DNA of 64,000 bases. Origin: Nitrospira sp. (GTDB lineage Bacteria; Nitrospirota; Nitrospiria; Nitrospirales; Nitrospiraceae). A program made the position numbers and the translations under genes. Shown piece by piece: positions 62,210 through 64,000 of this stretch (position 1 is its first letter; each line of letters begins with the position of its first letter). The DNA lies in assembly GCA_024998685.1 (NCBI GenBank), contig JACOEH010000005.1, forward strand, positions 62,001 to 126,000. The letters are read 5' to 3'. Under the pieces are notes generated by a model that worked only from the letters and a program-made list of their open reading frames with translations, was not told where the DNA came from and did not search any database.

Positions 62210-63496
62210 TTATGTGTGGGCGAGAAACGTGCCCACGACTTGTTCAAGGACAGCAAACTGACTCTCTCGTTCAGCCAATGCTCGGTAGTACGCGAGTCGA
62301 AACTCCAACCACGCGCGCTCCGCCTCTAAGAAATCGAGAAAACTATTTCGCCCGGTTCGGTACCCGGCGCGTGCCGCGTCCATATTTTGTTCCGCTTGGG
62401 GAAGGATCGTGGTCCGATAGAGATCGACGACCTGTTGCTGGGCACGGACCTTTGCGAGCACCTCGGTAATCTGAAACCGTGTCATGTTCTGCCATGTCTG
62501 CAATTCCGCCCGCGCGGCCGCTTCACCGGCCTTGGCTTCCCGCACGCCCGCGTCATATTTGCTCTTCGTCCAGAAGGAGAAGGGAATGCTCATGACACCA
62601 ATCGCACCAAAGCCATCGACCGCCTCAAAGTTTTGAAACCGCTGAACTCCCACTTCAAAGTCGGGATAGTATTGCCGCTTGGCATACGCCAGAGCTTGCT
62701 GGCTCCGTTCGATGCTCAGCGAGGCCGCTTTCAGTTCCGGCCGGGTCGTCTGAGCTAACTGCTCCAGTGCCTCGATCGACTTCTCGGGAGCCGCCAGCGA
62801 TGGCTCGCGCGGCCGGCCCAACGGCGTGCGCGGGTCCCGATTCAAAAGAGTATTGACCTTGGCGGCTGCCGTCTCCCGACGTTGCTCGAGTACCGGCAGG
62901 CGCTGATAGAGGTCCGACAACTCGACCTGGGCTTTCAGCACATCGACCTGCGTGCCCTGCCCAGCACGGAATTTCGCTTTCGCCGCGTCGAACAACTGCT
63001 CCACGACATCAATCTGATCGTGGTGCACATCAATTTCTTTGTGTGCCAGATACAATTCATAGTAGGCTTGCTTTAAGCGCGCGAGAATTTCGCGCTCCTT
63101 GGCTCGGATCGCCTGCTCGCGGATGTCTGCGGCTCGATTGGCCACTTCGGCACTCAATGATAGTTTTCCTGGAAACGGGAACTTCTGGGCAAGGGTCAAG
63201 ATCGTATTCTGCGTTCGCCCAGGGCTCGTGAGGAGATTGCCGTTCTGTGGAAAGTTCCACAGCTGCACGCCGAACGTGGGATCGGGCAGTGTGCCAGCCT
63301 GAGGCACCCGCTCCTTTGAGGCCTCCCATTGTTGATGGGCCGCCTGAATCTCCGGATTCCGCGCTAAGGCTTCCTCCAACAGCTCGGCTAACTCTAAGGG
63401 GCTGTTCAGTGGCGGAGCGGCTTGAACAGTTCCGGCCGGTACGCCAATCAGAAGCAGTGACACGTAACACGAGCGTAGGAAATCATCAGCCTTCAT
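62210..63496 (-). CDS. TolC-family outer-membrane efflux protein
   Basis: A 428-residue protein from ATG 63496 (GGAGG at -6) with a signal peptide (MKADDFLRSCYVSLLLIGVP...). Two repeated TolC halves are seen: ELLEEALARNPEIQAAHQQW; ARLKQAYYELYLAHKEIDVH; RSQQALAYAKRQYYPDFEVG and RTGRNSFLDFLEAERAWLEF. It forms the outer channel of heavy-metal RND systems such as CusCBA. No inner pump is in the window, so the remainder may lie past the right edge. Confidence 0.88.
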   Translation of the reverse strand: MKADDFLRSCYVSLLLIGVPAGTVQAAPPLNSPLELAELLEEALARNPEIQAAHQQWEASKERVPQAGTLPDPTFGVQLWNFPQNGNLLTSPGRTQNTILTLAQKFPFPGKLSLSAEVANRAADIREQAIRAKEREILARLKQAYYELYLAHKEIDVHHDQIDVVEQLFDAAKAKFRAGQGTQVDVLKAQVELSDLYQRLPVLEQRRETAAAKVNTLLNRDPRTPLGRPREPSLAAPEKSIEALEQLAQTTRPELKAASLSIERSQQALAYAKRQYYPDFEVGVQRFQNFEAVDGFGAIGVMSIPFSFWTKSKYDAGVREAKAGEAAARAELQTWQNMTRFQITEVLAKVRAQQQVVDLYRTTILPQAEQNMDAARAGYRTGRNSFLDFLEAERAWLEFRLAYYRALAERESQFAVLEQVVGTFLAHT

Positions 63497-63612
63497 CACA
63501 ATCTCCTCCCCTTCTAAAGAGCCAAGTGTTCGCGATCAGCGTTCCGGATAGATCATCCTACATGTGCTGAACGTCTCGAACATGCGTTTGACCACTCTCC
63601 TGTCCTTGAGTC

Positions 63613-64000
63613 TCAGTCCTGCGGTGCGTTCAGTTTCTCGATATCCAGAGAGACGGTATCATCCGGCTTCATCCACAATTGCGCCTGGACCTGTCCTTTT
63701 CCATCCATGAAACTCAGCGACGGCCGGCCCTCGGGGGAGAGAGCAAACGCCGCCCGCGGCTGACGCTGTTCATCGGAGAGGATCACGGTAGGGGAACCAT
63801 CAGGCAGGATCACCAAGTGAAGGCGTGGAACGCCTTCCGCATCGCTGAGCGTGATCCCCGCTTGGTCCGTCGCCATCATCAACACTTGCCCCCGCGCCTG
63901 TCCTCGTTCATCAAACAATGTGAACGTAGGACGATCCTGATTGAGGGCCAAGCTGGCGCGGATCTGGTCCTGATCATTGACGAGATGGAATGCCTGCGCT
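63613..64000 (-). CDS. Beta-repeat protein, 5' partial
   Basis: The frame is open to the end of the window, so the start is outside. A 24-26 residue unit repeats: LNQDRPTFTLFDERGQARGQ, ITLSDAEGVPRLHLVILPDG, VILSDEQRQPRAAFALSPEG, LSFMDGKGQVQAQLWM. Each unit follows the plan LxDxxGxxRxxLxLxxDGxP. This resembles a stack of beta hairpins. Function unknown. Confidence 0.6.
   Translation of the reverse strand, partial: AQAFHLVNDQDQIRASLALNQDRPTFTLFDERGQARGQVLMMATDQAGITLSDAEGVPRLHLVILPDGSPTVILSDEQRQPRAAFALSPEGRPSLSFMDGKGQVQAQLWMKPDDTVSLDIEKLNAPQD

Overview
The window reads as part of a large accessory replicon, either a megaplasmid or a plasmid-derived island, from a GC-rich Gram-negative bacterium. 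The protein style (many receiver domains, a LexA/ImuB/DnaE2 cassette, LigD, copper handling, short metal-binding lipoproteins) would suit a Nitrospira-like organism, but no rRNA or universal marker is present, so the taxonomic guess is weak. The DNA is a patchwork: intact operons alternate with short scraps of broken genes, insertion sequences and frameshifted toxin-antitoxin or restriction genes.

Layout. 1-4656: a fatty-acyl operon (acyl-ACP reductase, AMP-ligase, carrier protein) and a receiver/histidine-kinase protein. 4787-9436: a graveyard of mobile genes (ParB stub, phage-type MGLDMYL protein, methyltransferase tail plus XamI-like nuclease head, IS3 debris, SMC-like ATPase, integrase, WGR protein) around one intact HigBA-type toxin-antitoxin pair. 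9570-14388: two large unrecognised genes, the second with an HExxH peptidase motif. 15129-24210: receiver genes, small Cys-rich and membrane proteins, an IS3-family element nested in an older transposase, then a Cys-His-Asp papain-like protein and a 499-residue unrecognised protein. 24157-26833: a minus-strand cluster (secreted protein, nuclease, HhH protein, PilZ, receiver, zinc ribbon). 27010-31790: LexA-like repressor, ImuB-like polymerase without its catalytic acids, and DnaE2. 31938-36302: DUF72, DUF2188, LigD and an acetyltransferase. 36350-37210: a mosaic of three gene fragments.

37810-53582 is a plasmid backbone: relaxase MobA/MobC with a possible oriT, DUF4942 (broken), small plasmid proteins, RadC, a KlcA/ArdB antirestriction protein, a KorB/IncC-like partition pair with three 16-bp palindromes, an orphan HigA, RepA with a row of iterons and a DnaA box, a second ParAB pair with its own palindromes, a winged-helix protein and a tyrosine recombinase. 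Two unrelated partition systems on one replicon suggest a cointegrate.

53650-64000: after a kinase fragment and an outer-membrane-protein fragment comes a copper region on the minus strand: Met-rich lipoprotein, four-helix Cys-rich copper-storage protein, small secreted and membrane proteins, 1-Cys peroxiredoxin, a CopA-type ATPase with four extra N-terminal metal modules (broken by a one-base deletion near its end), a Met-rich mini-lipoprotein, and a TolC-family efflux channel. These would store, pump and export copper. All family assignments come from motifs read by eye; no database search was run.
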